Under the pieces are notes generated by a model. It saw nothing but the letters and a program-made list of their open reading frames with translations, did not search any database and was not told the DNA's origin. Position numbers and translations under genes: made by a program. 64,000 nt of DNA from Bog-473 sp963781955 (lineage in GTDB: Bacteria > Actinomycetota > Acidimicrobiia > Acidimicrobiales > RAAP-2), in the NCBI GenBank assembly GCA_963781955.1, contig CAWAHU010000003.1:765251-829250 (forward strand), read 5' to 3'. This document shows, piece after piece, positions 8,547-17,217 of the stretch (the first letter of the stretch is position 1; each line of letters begins with the position of its first letter).

Positions 8547-10160
8547 TCAGCGCAGCAGGGGGTCCAGCCGGGTCCTGTCGTCGGGCTCCACCGGGCGCAG
8601 CCCCTCACCCTTTCCAGGTCGCCAGTACACGGCCTCGGCCCGCCACGCCTCACGGCGGAGCTGCTGCTTGTCGACCTTCATGCTGGCCAGCTTGGGGAGC
8701 TCGACCGCCACGCGGACGAAGGCCGGACGCCACTTCGTCCCCAGGTCGGGCTGCCGGGCCAGGAACTCGTCGAACGCGGCGGGGTCGAACGCTGCCCCGG
8801 TTTCGAGCTCGAGCGCCGCCATGACCCGGTCGCCGACCGGGTCGTCAGGCACGGCGTACACGGCCACGGAGCGGACTGCGGGGTACCGGGCGATGATCGC
8901 CTCCACCGGGGCACCGGCGAAGTTCTCACCGTCCACCCGGAGCCACTCGTTCGACCTTCCGGCGAAGTAAAGCCACCCGTCGCGGTCGCGGTACGCCAGG
9001 TCTCCCGACCAGTACCAGCCGTTGCGGAACCGGGCCCGGGTGGCGTCCTCGTTCTTGTAGTACCCCTCGAACCCGCTCGTCGGCTCCGTCTCGACGATCT
9101 CGCCCACCGCAGCCTCGAGATTGGTGGGGTGACCATCGGGACCGAGCTCCACCGGCGGGCACGCTTCCCCGGTATCGGCATCGAGCACCTTGACACTCGA
9201 GTCGGCCGTGCCGAGTGCACCTGGGGGCATCGAAGGGTCTCGTCGGATGATGATGATCCCCTCGGTGGACCCGTAGCTGTCCCGGACCGTGCACCCGAAC
9301 CGGCGTGCGAACTCGCGGATGTCGCGCTCGGAGGCCTCGTTGCCGATGGCGAGACGCAGTGGGTTGTCGGGGTCGTCGGGGAGCTCCGGTGTGGCGAGGA
9401 TGTAATTGAGGACCTTGCCGGTGTACGTGAGCATCGTCACTCCGTAGCGCCGGACGTCGGGCAGTGTTGCCGATGCGGAGAACCGCGACCGCGTCGCGAT
9501 CGGGATGCCGGCCGTGAGAGCGGAGGCCCAGCCCGTGAACAAGGAGCTCGAATGGAAGAACGGCAGCGGGGAGTAGATGACGTCCCCCGGTCCGAGTTGG
9601 GCGATCGTCGCGACATGCCCACCAGTGCCGGCGAAACGACCCTGGGTGCAGCGCACCGCCTTGGGCAGGCCTGTCGATCCGGACGTGAAGATGAGAAGGA
9701 AGAGGTCCTCCTCGGCGACGGGGCCGTTCGGAAGAGCAGCGGGGCGACGCTCGAGGTGGGCCTGGTAGTCGTTGCTGTCGACGACGAGCACCCTGTCGGA
9801 GGGCATCTCCGTGTCCACGTCGTCGAGCAAGTCCAGGTGATCACCCGACGTCACGAGGACCTGGCAATCGGTGTGTCGGATAAGCTGGCCGAGCTGGTCG
9901 CCGCGATAGGTGGAATTGATCCCGACCACGACCTTGCCCGACAACGCGGCTGCCGCGAGCCAGAACACGTACTCGGGGACGTTGTCGAGGAGCACGCCGA
10001 TGTGCGGCGGGCGGGAGCGGTCCTGCATGCCGTCGAACAGCGCGGCCCGCCGACTCGCTTCCTCGACCAGCTCCCGGTAGGACCAGGAACGGTCCTCGAA
10101 GAGGAACGCCCCGGCATCGTCCCCCGCGCGACGCCGGAGGAGCTCAGCGGCCGTCGTCAT
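8547..10160 (-). CDS. Acyl-CoA synthetase (AMP-binding, FadD/FATP-like)
   Basis: The 537-residue protein carries the adenylate-forming signatures in order: P-loop LLIFTSGSTGLPKAV, DSYGSTEG (A5), YWSGDLAYRDRDGWLYFAGR (A7/A8) and MKVDKQQLRREAW with the catalytic A10 lysine. It should activate a carboxylic acid to its CoA thioester via an acyl-AMP. The start ATG overlaps the stop of the SMP-30 gene by 4 nt (ATGA), so the two are coupled. The frame stays open for about 90 arginine-rich codons upstream, but that part is antisense shadow. The 'AVRC...FAGAPVEAI' pattern resembles very-long-chain/FATP-type ligases rather than benzoate ligases. Confidence 0.92.
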   Translation of the reverse strand: MTTAAELLRRRAGDDAGAFLFEDRSWSYRELVEEASRRAALFDGMQDRSRPPHIGVLLDNVPEYVFWLAAAALSGKVVVGINSTYRGDQLGQLIRHTDCQVLVTSGDHLDLLDDVDTEMPSDRVLVVDSNDYQAHLERRPAALPNGPVAEEDLFLLIFTSGSTGLPKAVRCTQGRFAGTGGHVATIAQLGPGDVIYSPLPFFHSSSLFTGWASALTAGIPIATRSRFSASATLPDVRRYGVTMLTYTGKVLNYILATPELPDDPDNPLRLAIGNEASERDIREFARRFGCTVRDSYGSTEGIIIIRRDPSMPPGALGTADSSVKVLDADTGEACPPVELGPDGHPTNLEAAVGEIVETEPTSGFEGYYKNEDATRARFRNGWYWSGDLAYRDRDGWLYFAGRSNEWLRVDGENFAGAPVEAIIARYPAVRSVAVYAVPDDPVGDRVMAALELETGAAFDPAAFDEFLARQPDLGTKWRPAFVRVAVELPKLASMKVDKQQLRREAWRAEAVYWRPGKGEGLRPVEPDDRTRLDPLLR

Positions 10161-11119
10161 GGACGCCGGGGGGCGACCACGAGGCCGGGGCGTGGCCACT
10201 GAGCCTCCACGACGCTCCCGGACCGGGAAAGCGTGATCACAGCACGGCGGCGATCGAGACCTCCGAACGCGATGTTCGTCGTGACGTCCCCGGGGACCGG
10301 GTAGACGTCCGCCTCCTGGCCGTCGGGCGTGATGGCGACGAGGCCGTCTCCGATTGCGCCGATGACGACGCGCCCGTCGTCCTCGACGGCGAGCGAGTCG
10401 AACGAGTACGGCGTGGCGGCGATGCATTTCCCGCCGTGGCGGATGGCGATCGAATCACCGGAGACCGCCACCTCGCCCGGTCCCGTCAGCTCCCAGGCCC
10501 ACAACCTCCCGGTGTGCGTCTCGGCGACGTACACCCGCCGCCCGTCGGGGGACAGTCCGACGCCGTTCGGGCCGTTGAGCGGGAACGCGACCTCCCGGAC
10601 CACCGTCCCGTCGGGCGGGACGTAGTAGAGGCCGCCACGGTCGACGCTGGCCCGTCGCCCCTTGCCGTGATCGGTGAACCACAGCCCTCCGACCTCGTCG
10701 AACACCAGGTCGTTCGGCCCGCGGAGCGGGGAGCCTTCGCACTCGCGGTGCAGCACGGTCACGTCACCGGTCTCGAGGTCGATCCGCTCGATCCACCCAC
10801 CGGTGAACCCCGGCGGTTCGTTCGTGTGGGTGGTCCGGTCGATGGGGATGCGGATCCCGCCCTCGACCTCGCTCCACAAGAAGCCTCCGTTGTTGGCCAC
10901 AATGGCCGTCGTCGGCGTTTCGAGCGCCAGTCCGTTCGGTCCGCCCCCCGGGGTGGCCACGACGGCGACGTCGCCGTCGTCGGTGATCCGCAGCACCCGG
11001 CCGCCGTCGATGTCCACCGCGAAGACGGCCCCGTCCGGCGCGATCGCCGGACCTTCGGTGAACCCCAGACCATGAGCCAGGACTTCGAACGCCAAGGGGT
11101 CGTGAACGGTGACTCTCAT
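10157..11119 (-). CDS. SMP-30/gluconolactonase-like lactonase
   Basis: The 320-residue beta-propeller protein has the SMP-30/LRE signatures: GFTEGPAIAPDGAVF with the metal-binding Glu, PNGLAL, GPNDLVFDEVGGLWFTDHG, GPNGVGLSPDGRRVYVAET and DSLAVEDDGR. Family members are Ca/Zn-dependent lactonases. The ATG at 11119 was chosen because the open frame beyond it overlaps the divergent regulator's promoter. The coupled acyl-CoA synthetase suggests that the hydroxy-acid made by lactone opening is then CoA-activated. A TCGAA-N6-TTCGA operator lies 12 bp upstream of the ATG. Confidence 0.9.
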   Translation of the reverse strand: MRVTVHDPLAFEVLAHGLGFTEGPAIAPDGAVFAVDIDGGRVLRITDDGDVAVVATPGGGPNGLALETPTTAIVANNGGFLWSEVEGGIRIPIDRTTHTNEPPGFTGGWIERIDLETGDVTVLHRECEGSPLRGPNDLVFDEVGGLWFTDHGKGRRASVDRGGLYYVPPDGTVVREVAFPLNGPNGVGLSPDGRRVYVAETHTGRLWAWELTGPGEVAVSGDSIAIRHGGKCIAATPYSFDSLAVEDDGRVVIGAIGDGLVAITPDGQEADVYPVPGDVTTNIAFGGLDRRRAVITLSRSGSVVEAQWPRPGLVVAPRRP

Positions 11120-11130
11120 CGTGCTCCTAG

Positions 11131-11151
11131 AAATCGAATTCGACTTCGATA
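11131..11151. promoter_or_regulatory. Putative TetR operator, site 2, between divergent SMP-30 and TetR genes
   Basis: ATCGAATTCGACTTCGAT (11133-11150) matches its own reverse complement at 16 of 18 positions. Read on the minus strand it gives TCGAA-N6-TTCGA, the same element as at 8486 and 16221. Its place between the divergently transcribed lactonase operon and the TetR gene is the classic arrangement for autoregulation plus control of the neighbour. Confidence 0.65.
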
Positions 11152-11255
11152 CTAAGGTAGCGGGCGCCGCACCTCGGTGCCTGCCCGGGCGCCCGTCGTT
11201 GACGAGTCGGCCTCCACCGTGACCGCGGCGAACACGAAAGGAACGGGGGCCCACC

Positions 11256-11939
11256 GTGACCCAAGCGGGTGCCGAGAAGAACGCCGTGCGTGGCGCACCC
11301 CGATCGCCGAAGGGCGTACAGACGCGGGCGCGCCTGGTGGAGGCAGCAAAGACCGTCTTCGAGCGGGACGGCTTCCTCGAGGCTCGCATCGTCGACATAG
11401 CGGAGTCCGCCAACCTGGCCCCGGGCAGCTTCTACCACTACTTCGACTCCAAGGAGGAGCTGTTCCTCGAGGTGGCGCAGATGCAAGAGGAGCGGCTGAC
11501 GGCGCCGGCCCGCGAGCCGGGCGCGGAGGGGCCCGATGGTTCGCCCGGTGACCGCATCCGGCGGGCCAACCGGCTCTACCTCGAGCGCTACCGCGACGAG
11601 GCGGCGCTGATGGGTGTGATCGAGCAGGTGTCACGCTACGACGAGGACGTGAACACGGCCCGCATGGCCACGATGAAGCACTTCGTCGAGCGTGCCGAGC
11701 AGTCGATCCGACATTGGCAGAAGGAGGGGCTGGCGGACCAACGCCTTGATCCCTCCATGGCCGCCGACGCTCTCGGAGCGATGATCGCCCGGGTAGCCGA
11801 GTTGTGGCTGGTCCAGGGCTATCGCGACTACGACTTCGAAACGGCGGTCGAGCAGCTCAGCCTGCTCTGGGCGAACGCGCTCGGCTTCGGGAGCACGCGG
11901 TCCGACGGCACCACGAAACCCCGCTCGACGAAGCGTTGA
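11256..11939 (+). CDS. TetR/AcrR family transcriptional regulator
   Basis: The 227-residue protein has an N-terminal TetR DNA-binding domain: RARLVEAAKTVFERDGF, then IVDIAESANLAPGSFYHYFDSKEELF, where the recognition helix is followed by the conserved FYHYF. The C-terminal part is helical and would bind the ligand. It is divergent from the lactonase/acyl-CoA synthetase operon. A palindrome lies in the shared 136-bp intergenic region and recurs before two other catabolic units, so this protein is the best candidate for the local repressor. The ligand is probably a pathway acyl-CoA or free acid; that is inference. Confidence 0.92.
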   Translation: MTQAGAEKNAVRGAPRSPKGVQTRARLVEAAKTVFERDGFLEARIVDIAESANLAPGSFYHYFDSKEELFLEVAQMQEERLTAPAREPGAEGPDGSPGDRIRRANRLYLERYRDEAALMGVIEQVSRYDEDVNTARMATMKHFVERAEQSIRHWQKEGLADQRLDPSMAADALGAMIARVAELWLVQGYRDYDFETAVEQLSLLWANALGFGSTRSDGTTKPRSTKR

Positions 11940-12019
11940 AGTCGTTCGAGGCTCACCCCGAGCCCGGACGCCTCGCGTCGGGGGCGGCGACCGACTCCCG
12001 ACGCGAGAGGCCTGACCGC

Positions 12020-13279
12020 CTACGACGTCGCGTTGGCCGTCGTCGTCCCCGGGATGTCTGTCCCGCAGGTCGGCTGGGAGGAGACCGGGACGAATCCGGT
12101 CTTCTTGGCCTGCACGAACCACGAGCAGCTCTTGGCGTCGTCATGCCCGAAGTCGGTCGAGTAGTTCCAGCTCTGGGGCAGGAGCCCGTTGGCGTTGTAC
12201 GACTTGACCCCGCGCAGCTCCTTGATGACGCCGGCCCGGGTGGGGTTCGGCCCTGCGAGCTGCAGGCCCTTGATCATGAGGTCCGCGCCCAGCCAGGCTT
12301 CGTACTCGCTGAACGAGGGGAAGTCGGTCTTGGAGTAGCCGTCGTACTTCTCCATGGCAGCCTGCATCTGCTTCGTGCCGGCGTTGGGCAGCGACCACGG
12401 ACGGAAGAGGGAGTAGAAGTAGTCCCCCTGCAGGGCCGGCCACGCCGCAGACTTGATCACGTCGGGCTGGTAGCCGGTCGCGAACATGGACGCCTTCAGC
12501 TTGACTCCGGCCTGCTGCAGGGCCTCCGCCAGGGCGAAGTTCGAGTTGTTGTCCATGTTGGGTACGAGCGCGTCGATGTGGTTCTGCTTCGCCACCAGCG
12601 CATCGCTGGTGAAGCTGACACCGCCGAAGGGCACCGTGGTGTTGAGGACGCCGACCTTGCCTCCGGCGTGCTTGAACGAGTCCGCCGTCTGGATGGCGGC
12701 GCGGCTGGAAGACGGCGAGATGCCGTAGCCGTAGGTGCCGAGCACCGTGGCGCCGTGCTGCTTGAGGAAGTTCCCCGCCAGCGTGGTCACCGGGTATTTC
12801 GGATCGAGGCTGCCGACGTCGGCGGCGAACATGTTGGTATAGGGCTGCTGACCCCATTCCGGCCCGTCGCTGTACGACCCGGTTACGGGGACGCCCTGCT
12901 GCTGGGGGTACTTGGCCGCCAGGAAGAACAACGGGCTCTGCGAGACGATGCCGAAGGCCTTGGAATCGGCCTCCTGGACAGCCGTGGCGATCTGCGAGGG
13001 GCTCGTCTGGTCGTCGATGACGAGCGGCACCAGCTTGTGACCGTTGACGCCACCCTCGGCGTTCTGCAATGCGATCCTCGCCTTGAAGGCGCCTGGGGAC
13101 GTCCCGTCTTCGGACCCGCCGGGGCCCGTCACCGAGGTGATGTAGGCGATGGTGATCGGCGCCGGTGAGGCCGCGGCCGGCGTGGGTGTCGTCGCCAGCA
13201 CCGCCACCGGTAGCCCGGCCGTCAAGGCCAGGAGCGCCGCACCGACGGATCCCCGCCTGGCCTTGCTTCGTGGTTGCAT
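12020..13279 (-). CDS. ABC transporter substrate-binding protein (branched-chain amino acid / type I periplasmic)
   Basis: The 419-residue protein starts with a Sec signal peptide (RRGSVGAALLALTAGLPVAVLA...AAASP) without a clear lipobox cysteine. PITIAYITSVTGPGG, ALQNAEGGVNGHKLVPLVIDD and GTYGYGISPSS follow, typical of Leu/Ile/Val-type binding proteins. In actinobacteria such proteins often bind aromatic, steroid-like or other hydrophobic acids. No LivH/M/F/G permease or ATPase gene is in the window, so it is an orphan component. GGGAGG precedes the ATG. It converges with the TetR gene. Confidence 0.88.
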   Translation of the reverse strand: MQPRSKARRGSVGAALLALTAGLPVAVLATTPTPAAASPAPITIAYITSVTGPGGSEDGTSPGAFKARIALQNAEGGVNGHKLVPLVIDDQTSPSQIATAVQEADSKAFGIVSQSPLFFLAAKYPQQQGVPVTGSYSDGPEWGQQPYTNMFAADVGSLDPKYPVTTLAGNFLKQHGATVLGTYGYGISPSSSRAAIQTADSFKHAGGKVGVLNTTVPFGGVSFTSDALVAKQNHIDALVPNMDNNSNFALAEALQQAGVKLKASMFATGYQPDVIKSAAWPALQGDYFYSLFRPWSLPNAGTKQMQAAMEKYDGYSKTDFPSFSEYEAWLGADLMIKGLQLAGPNPTRAGVIKELRGVKSYNANGLLPQSWNYSTDFGHDDAKSCSWFVQAKKTGFVPVSSQPTCGTDIPGTTTANATS

Positions 13280-13435
13280 GAATGTCTGCCTCCCCCCGAC
13301 CTCTGGTCAGGTGACGTGCGAGCGGGCTCGCTCAGCTGCTGGATTGGGTCGTTCAGGTCTCTCTGAGTGGCCGCAAAGTAGCGGTTCACAGACTTCCGCG
13401 GGGCGCGGGCCCGCCACCCCGGGTTCGGGCGCAGC

Positions 13436-14491
13436 TCATGAGGCTGTCACCGACGAATAGGCGTCGTGGTCGGCGACGGCCGTACCCAGCCTCTCGAGCA
13501 TCGCGGTGATGACCTGCGGCGCCACCTTCAGGGTGATCGCCCACAGGAAGAAGCCGTACACGATCCCCGCTCCGACGCGGTGCCGTGCCTCCTCCCACGA
13601 TGGCGCATCGACGCCCTCGGCGCGGAGACGGTCCAGGTAGTGCCCGAGGAGGTCCGCCTCGGCCCGCCGGCGCTCCTCGGGACCCATGGTGCACGCGATG
13701 TGGTACCCGACGTCGAGGTACCACGGGCCGCGCTGGACGAGCTGCCAGTCCACCAGGCAGGGACGTCCGGCAGCGTCGAGGTACAGGTTCCCGACGTGGG
13801 CGTCACCGTGGAGCAGGCATCGTGGCTCCATTTCGTCCAACTGGTCCGCGAGCAGCCGGACGGCTTTCATGAGGCGCTCGGCATCGCGGACCTCCTCGGG
13901 CACCAAGGAGCCGGTGGGACCCTCGAAGTTCCCGCTGATCTCGCGGAGCCCACGCGCTCTCATCGTCGCCTCGAGCCGCGGCGTGAGCCACGGCTCGTCG
14001 GACCGGCCCGCTCCCCACGTCCGACCGTGCAGGATCGCGTACTGCTCGAGGCTCTCTGCCACCTGATCGGCGGTGTACGTGCTGAGGGCATCGAGAAACG
14101 TCGCGCCTTGCGCAACGACGTCCCCGGTGATCACCACGCCGTGTTGAGTGGCTGGGTCGACGTCGGCATAGACGCTGTCGAGGGTTCGCACGCCGGTGTC
14201 GCCGGCGAGGTGTCGGTAGAACAATGCCTCAGGCACACCCGCCGTCCGGCTGGCCGCGGCTGTGTCCGAGCAGTCCGTGAAGTACCCCTTGACGCAGAGA
14301 TCGGCCGGAAGCACTGGAGGCAACGCACCCTCGCACTCAATGCGAAAGCGTGCGTTGGTGGACACTCGCGAGACGACGGGCCCGGCTTCCACCGATACCA
14401 CCGTGATGCCGGGGAACCGCCCACCCAACGCCCGGCTCAGCCATCCGGGGTCCAGCACCTCCCCCAGCGTGTTCGGTATCGGCGGCGACAT
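13436..14491 (-). CDS. Phosphotransferase family protein (APH/EcKL kinase-like)
   Basis: The 351-residue protein has the kinase-fold signatures CLLHGDAHVGNLYLD (catalytic HGDxHxxN) and CLVDWQLVQRGPWYLDVGYH (DxQ in place of DFD), as in the aminoglycoside-phosphotransferase / ecdysteroid-kinase-like group. Members phosphorylate small hydroxylated molecules. It lies 18 bp downstream of an acyl-CoA synthetase gene and is probably its operon partner, behind the third operator at 16221. Similar pairs occur in catabolic loci. The substrate is unknown, and antibiotic resistance should not be assumed. Confidence 0.83.
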   Translation of the reverse strand: MSPPIPNTLGEVLDPGWLSRALGGRFPGITVVSVEAGPVVSRVSTNARFRIECEGALPPVLPADLCVKGYFTDCSDTAAASRTAGVPEALFYRHLAGDTGVRTLDSVYADVDPATQHGVVITGDVVAQGATFLDALSTYTADQVAESLEQYAILHGRTWGAGRSDEPWLTPRLEATMRARGLREISGNFEGPTGSLVPEEVRDAERLMKAVRLLADQLDEMEPRCLLHGDAHVGNLYLDAAGRPCLVDWQLVQRGPWYLDVGYHIACTMGPEERRRAEADLLGHYLDRLRAEGVDAPSWEEARHRVGAGIVYGFFLWAITLKVAPQVITAMLERLGTAVADHDAYSSVTAS

Positions 14492-14509
14492 GGCGTGAGT
14501 GCCGGCGCC

Positions 14510-16132
14510 TCAGGCCCGACCGTCACGAAGGCGGTCGCGCAATACGTACTTCTGCACCTTGCCCGACGAGGTGCGAGGGAAGTCGTCGACGGGTATCAGC
14601 TCCTCGGGCCACTTCTGACGGGCGACACCCGCAGCGTCCAGGTGGTTCCTCATCAGGGGGAGATCAGGCGCCGGACGGCCCCCGGACATGCGGAGAAATG
14701 CCGCTGCGTGCTCCCCCATCCGTGCATCGGGCGCCGCGACCACGGCCACCTCGGCGACACCCGCGAAGGTCATGAGAACCTCCTCGACCTCCGCGGCGCT
14801 GATGTTCTCGCCTCCGCGGATGATGACGTCGGAGATCCGGTCGGTGATCGACAGATACCCGTCGCCGTCCACGACACCGATGTCACCCGTGTGGTACCAA
14901 CCACCGTCGTCGAACACCTTCGCTGTCAGCGACGCATCTGTGTACCCGAGGAAGCATTCAGGGCCCCGCGAGAGGATCTCGCCGGGTTCTTCGGGTTCCA
15001 CCTCCCTGCCGTCGGAGTCGACGAGCTTGATCTCGCAGCCGGGCAACGGCCGCCCGTCCGTGGCGAGCCGCTTGTCCAGTGGGTCGGCGTGGGTGCATCC
15101 GGTGATCGAGGGGTGCTCGGTGGATCCATACATGGAGTAGATGTTCAGGCCGAGCTCAGTCGCCCGCTCCATGACCGCCCGAGGTACCGGGGCGCCACCC
15201 ATTCCCTGGTAGTGCAACCGTTCCAGATGCTCCGTGTCGCAGCGTGGGTCGTCGAGCAGGCTGGTAAGGAAGTAGGGGGCTCCCCCGCCCGCACTCAGAT
15301 CCTCCGAAGCGATCAGGTCCAACACGACCGCGGGCTCCCACTGGTCCACGAGGTGGACGGCCTTACCTCGATCGACCGGGATCAGAAGCGCTCCCAGCAT
15401 GCCGATCGCGTGGCTGATCGGGTTCGCAACGAGCAACGGTCGCGTTGTCGGCGGCGAGGTCGCCCCGAGCTGCGCGATCTCCGCGCACACCGTATGGTGC
15501 GAATGGACGACGCCCTTCGGACTGGCCGTCGTCCCCGAGGTCCAACCCACGAGGGCAGGAGCTCCCGGATCAACTCTCGTCGCCGACTCGATGGGGTCGT
15601 GGGCGAGCAGGTCGCTGAAACCGACGCTCCCGGGTGGACCCGCTCCGTCGAGAACCACGAGCTGCATCCCCGGGATCTCCGGCATCGCCTCCAGGTTGGC
15701 CAAGAAGTCCTGATGGCCGAACCGCGAGGCGGTCACGTGCACCCGCGGGCGGCATTCGCCGAGGATGTAGGAGGTCTCACGGCTCCCGTAGATGTGGACG
15801 ATCGGCGCCGCGACCGCTCCGACGAACGCGGCCGCATAGAACGTGAGCGCCCCCTCGAGCCAGTTCGGGGTCTGGAAGGTGACGACGTCTCCTGCGCCGA
15901 CCCCCCGGGCGACCAGCCCCGAGGCGACCCGGCGTGCCATGTCCAGGACGTCGCCGAACGAGCCTCTCCAGGGACGAGTCCGGGAGTGGATCACGAACGG
16001 CAGGTCCTTGCCGGCGGCGAGACCGTCGGCCATCCGTTGGCCCACGGTGTGGCCAGGCCACCAACCCTCGGCTGCGAACCGGTGGCGGTCCTCGACGGCG
16101 ACCTCGCGCAGGTCCCACGCGGAAGCTCCCAT
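14510..16132 (-). CDS. Acyl-CoA synthetase (AMP-dependent ligase)
   Basis: The 540-residue ligase has LVGWTSGTTASPKGVVHSH (P-loop), SMYGSTEHPSITG (A5), GGWYHTGDIGVVDGDGYLSITDR (A7), DVIIRGGENISAAEVEE (A8) and PRTSSGKVQKYVLRD, with the A10 lysine. It resembles cyclohexanecarboxylate- and medium-chain-type CoA ligases more than the first synthetase in the window, so the two probably act on different acids. It heads a unit with the phosphotransferase gene. The operator at 16221-16241 lies about 90 bp upstream of its ATG. Confidence 0.93.
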   Translation of the reverse strand: MGASAWDLREVAVEDRHRFAAEGWWPGHTVGQRMADGLAAGKDLPFVIHSRTRPWRGSFGDVLDMARRVASGLVARGVGAGDVVTFQTPNWLEGALTFYAAAFVGAVAAPIVHIYGSRETSYILGECRPRVHVTASRFGHQDFLANLEAMPEIPGMQLVVLDGAGPPGSVGFSDLLAHDPIESATRVDPGAPALVGWTSGTTASPKGVVHSHHTVCAEIAQLGATSPPTTRPLLVANPISHAIGMLGALLIPVDRGKAVHLVDQWEPAVVLDLIASEDLSAGGGAPYFLTSLLDDPRCDTEHLERLHYQGMGGAPVPRAVMERATELGLNIYSMYGSTEHPSITGCTHADPLDKRLATDGRPLPGCEIKLVDSDGREVEPEEPGEILSRGPECFLGYTDASLTAKVFDDGGWYHTGDIGVVDGDGYLSITDRISDVIIRGGENISAAEVEEVLMTFAGVAEVAVVAAPDARMGEHAAAFLRMSGGRPAPDLPLMRNHLDAAGVARQKWPEELIPVDDFPRTSSGKVQKYVLRDRLRDGRA

Positions 16133-16220
16133 CAGACTCGGATCAACCTCCCCCTTCGACTGCCCGCCGGATCCCCGCCCGGGCGGGTAGAACGCATGTT
16201 AGCCGAGACGTAGAACCACG

Positions 16221-16241
16221 TTTCGAAATCAGATTCGATTT
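16221..16241. promoter_or_regulatory. Putative TetR operator, site 3
   Basis: TTTCGAAATCAGATTCGATTT contains the same TCGAA-N6-TTCGA inverted repeat as sites 1 and 2. It agrees with site 2 (minus strand) at 17 of 21 positions. It lies between the end of the LLM oxidoreductase gene (16255) and the start of the acyl-CoA synthetase gene (16132), so it probably controls the latter. Confidence 0.6.
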
Positions 16242-16254
16242 AGTTCCTTGCGGG

Positions 16255-17199
16255 TTAGTACCTTGCAGGCTCATCACCCGATGGGTGGATACCGGGCAGC
16301 ACGTCGGCGAAGAGTGCCTGCACGACAGCGTCGGCCTCGCCGGGGGCCGTGGCGGGAGCGAGGACGAGATGGCGGGCCCCGGCGTCGACGAACCCCTGCA
16401 GCGTCGCACGGACTTCGTCAGGGGTTCCAACGGCCGCGACACGGTCGACCATGGCGCGGAAGTCCTGGTTGTACGTCCCTCCGATCGCCGCTGCAGCCTG
16501 CTCCCGAGATCGCCGCCCGTCCGCGCCGACGTTCACGAACACGAAGGCGCACCACTCGAACCCCGACAGGTCCCTCTTGGCGACACGCGCCACCTCTCGG
16601 ATCCGGGCGACCGACCCCGCGTAGCGCTGGGGTGAGTACAGGTAGGGCATCCACCCGTCCCCCAGGAGCGCGGCCCGCCGCATCGCGACGTCCTTGCGCC
16701 CAGCGACAACGATGGGCGGCCCCCCGTCCTGCACCGGGGGCGGATGGATCCGGACCTCCGACATGGAGTAGTAGCGACCCCGGTGCGTCGTCTCCTTGCC
16801 GGTCCACAGGCGGCGGAGCAGCGGGATGGCCTCGTCGGTGCGCGCACCACGTTCAGCCAGCGGCACCCCGCACGCTCGGAACTCCTCGGGGTACTCGCCG
16901 CCGACTCCCACACCGAGGATGACGCGCCCTCCGGTGTACCGGTCCAGGTCGGCGACCTGCTTGGCCACGATGGCAGGGGGATAGAGCGGTAGGAGGAGGA
17001 TCGAGGTGCCGATCCTCACGCGCCTGGTCATGGCGGACAGGCGGGCCAAACCCATGAGCGCCTCGGGCGAAGCGTTGCGGGAGGCCACATGGCCCCCGGT
17101 CCACAGAGAATCGAGGGGCAGGTCCTCGAGGTCCGTCGTCGTGGCGAGCCCACCACTGACTACGAGTCCGATGTGGAGCCTGGGGATGTCCGACGCCAC
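16255..17199 (-). CDS. LLM-class F420-dependent oxidoreductase
   Basis: The 314-residue protein has the luciferase-like monooxygenase TIM-barrel pattern: RRVRIGTSILLLPLYPPAIVAKQ, DRYTGGRVILGVGVGGEYPEEFRACGVP and RTDEAIPLLRRLWTG. This is the F420-dependent LLM subfamily common in mycobacteria and relatives. It would transfer hydride between F420 and an unknown substrate. The start is GTG. It is the last gene of the long minus-strand operon, 18 bp after the TetR gene. Confidence 0.87.
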   Translation of the reverse strand: MASDIPRLHIGLVVSGGLATTTDLEDLPLDSLWTGGHVASRNASPEALMGLARLSAMTRRVRIGTSILLLPLYPPAIVAKQVADLDRYTGGRVILGVGVGGEYPEEFRACGVPLAERGARTDEAIPLLRRLWTGKETTHRGRYYSMSEVRIHPPPVQDGGPPIVVAGRKDVAMRRAALLGDGWMPYLYSPQRYAGSVARIREVARVAKRDLSGFEWCAFVFVNVGADGRRSREQAAAAIGGTYNQDFRAMVDRVAAVGTPDEVRATLQGFVDAGARHLVLAPATAPGEADAVVQALFADVLPGIHPSGDEPARY

Positions 17200-17217
17200 G
17201 CCGAGCCCCGTTGATCG

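Noticed and set aside
6052..8970. A 972-residue plus-strand open frame
   Set aside because: It is antisense to the acyl-CoA dehydrogenase and amidohydrolase genes, rich in Arg/Gly/Pro, and has no domain; a typical GC-rich shadow frame. Similar long antisense frames at 13466-16213, 24621-26141, 26329-28323 and 49438-51909 were dropped for the same reason.
13436..14491. Aminoglycoside-resistance phosphotransferase
   Set aside because: It has the kinase fold motifs but sits in a CoA-ligase unit and has DxQ in place of the usual DFD-like metal motif; catabolic kinase-like proteins fit better.
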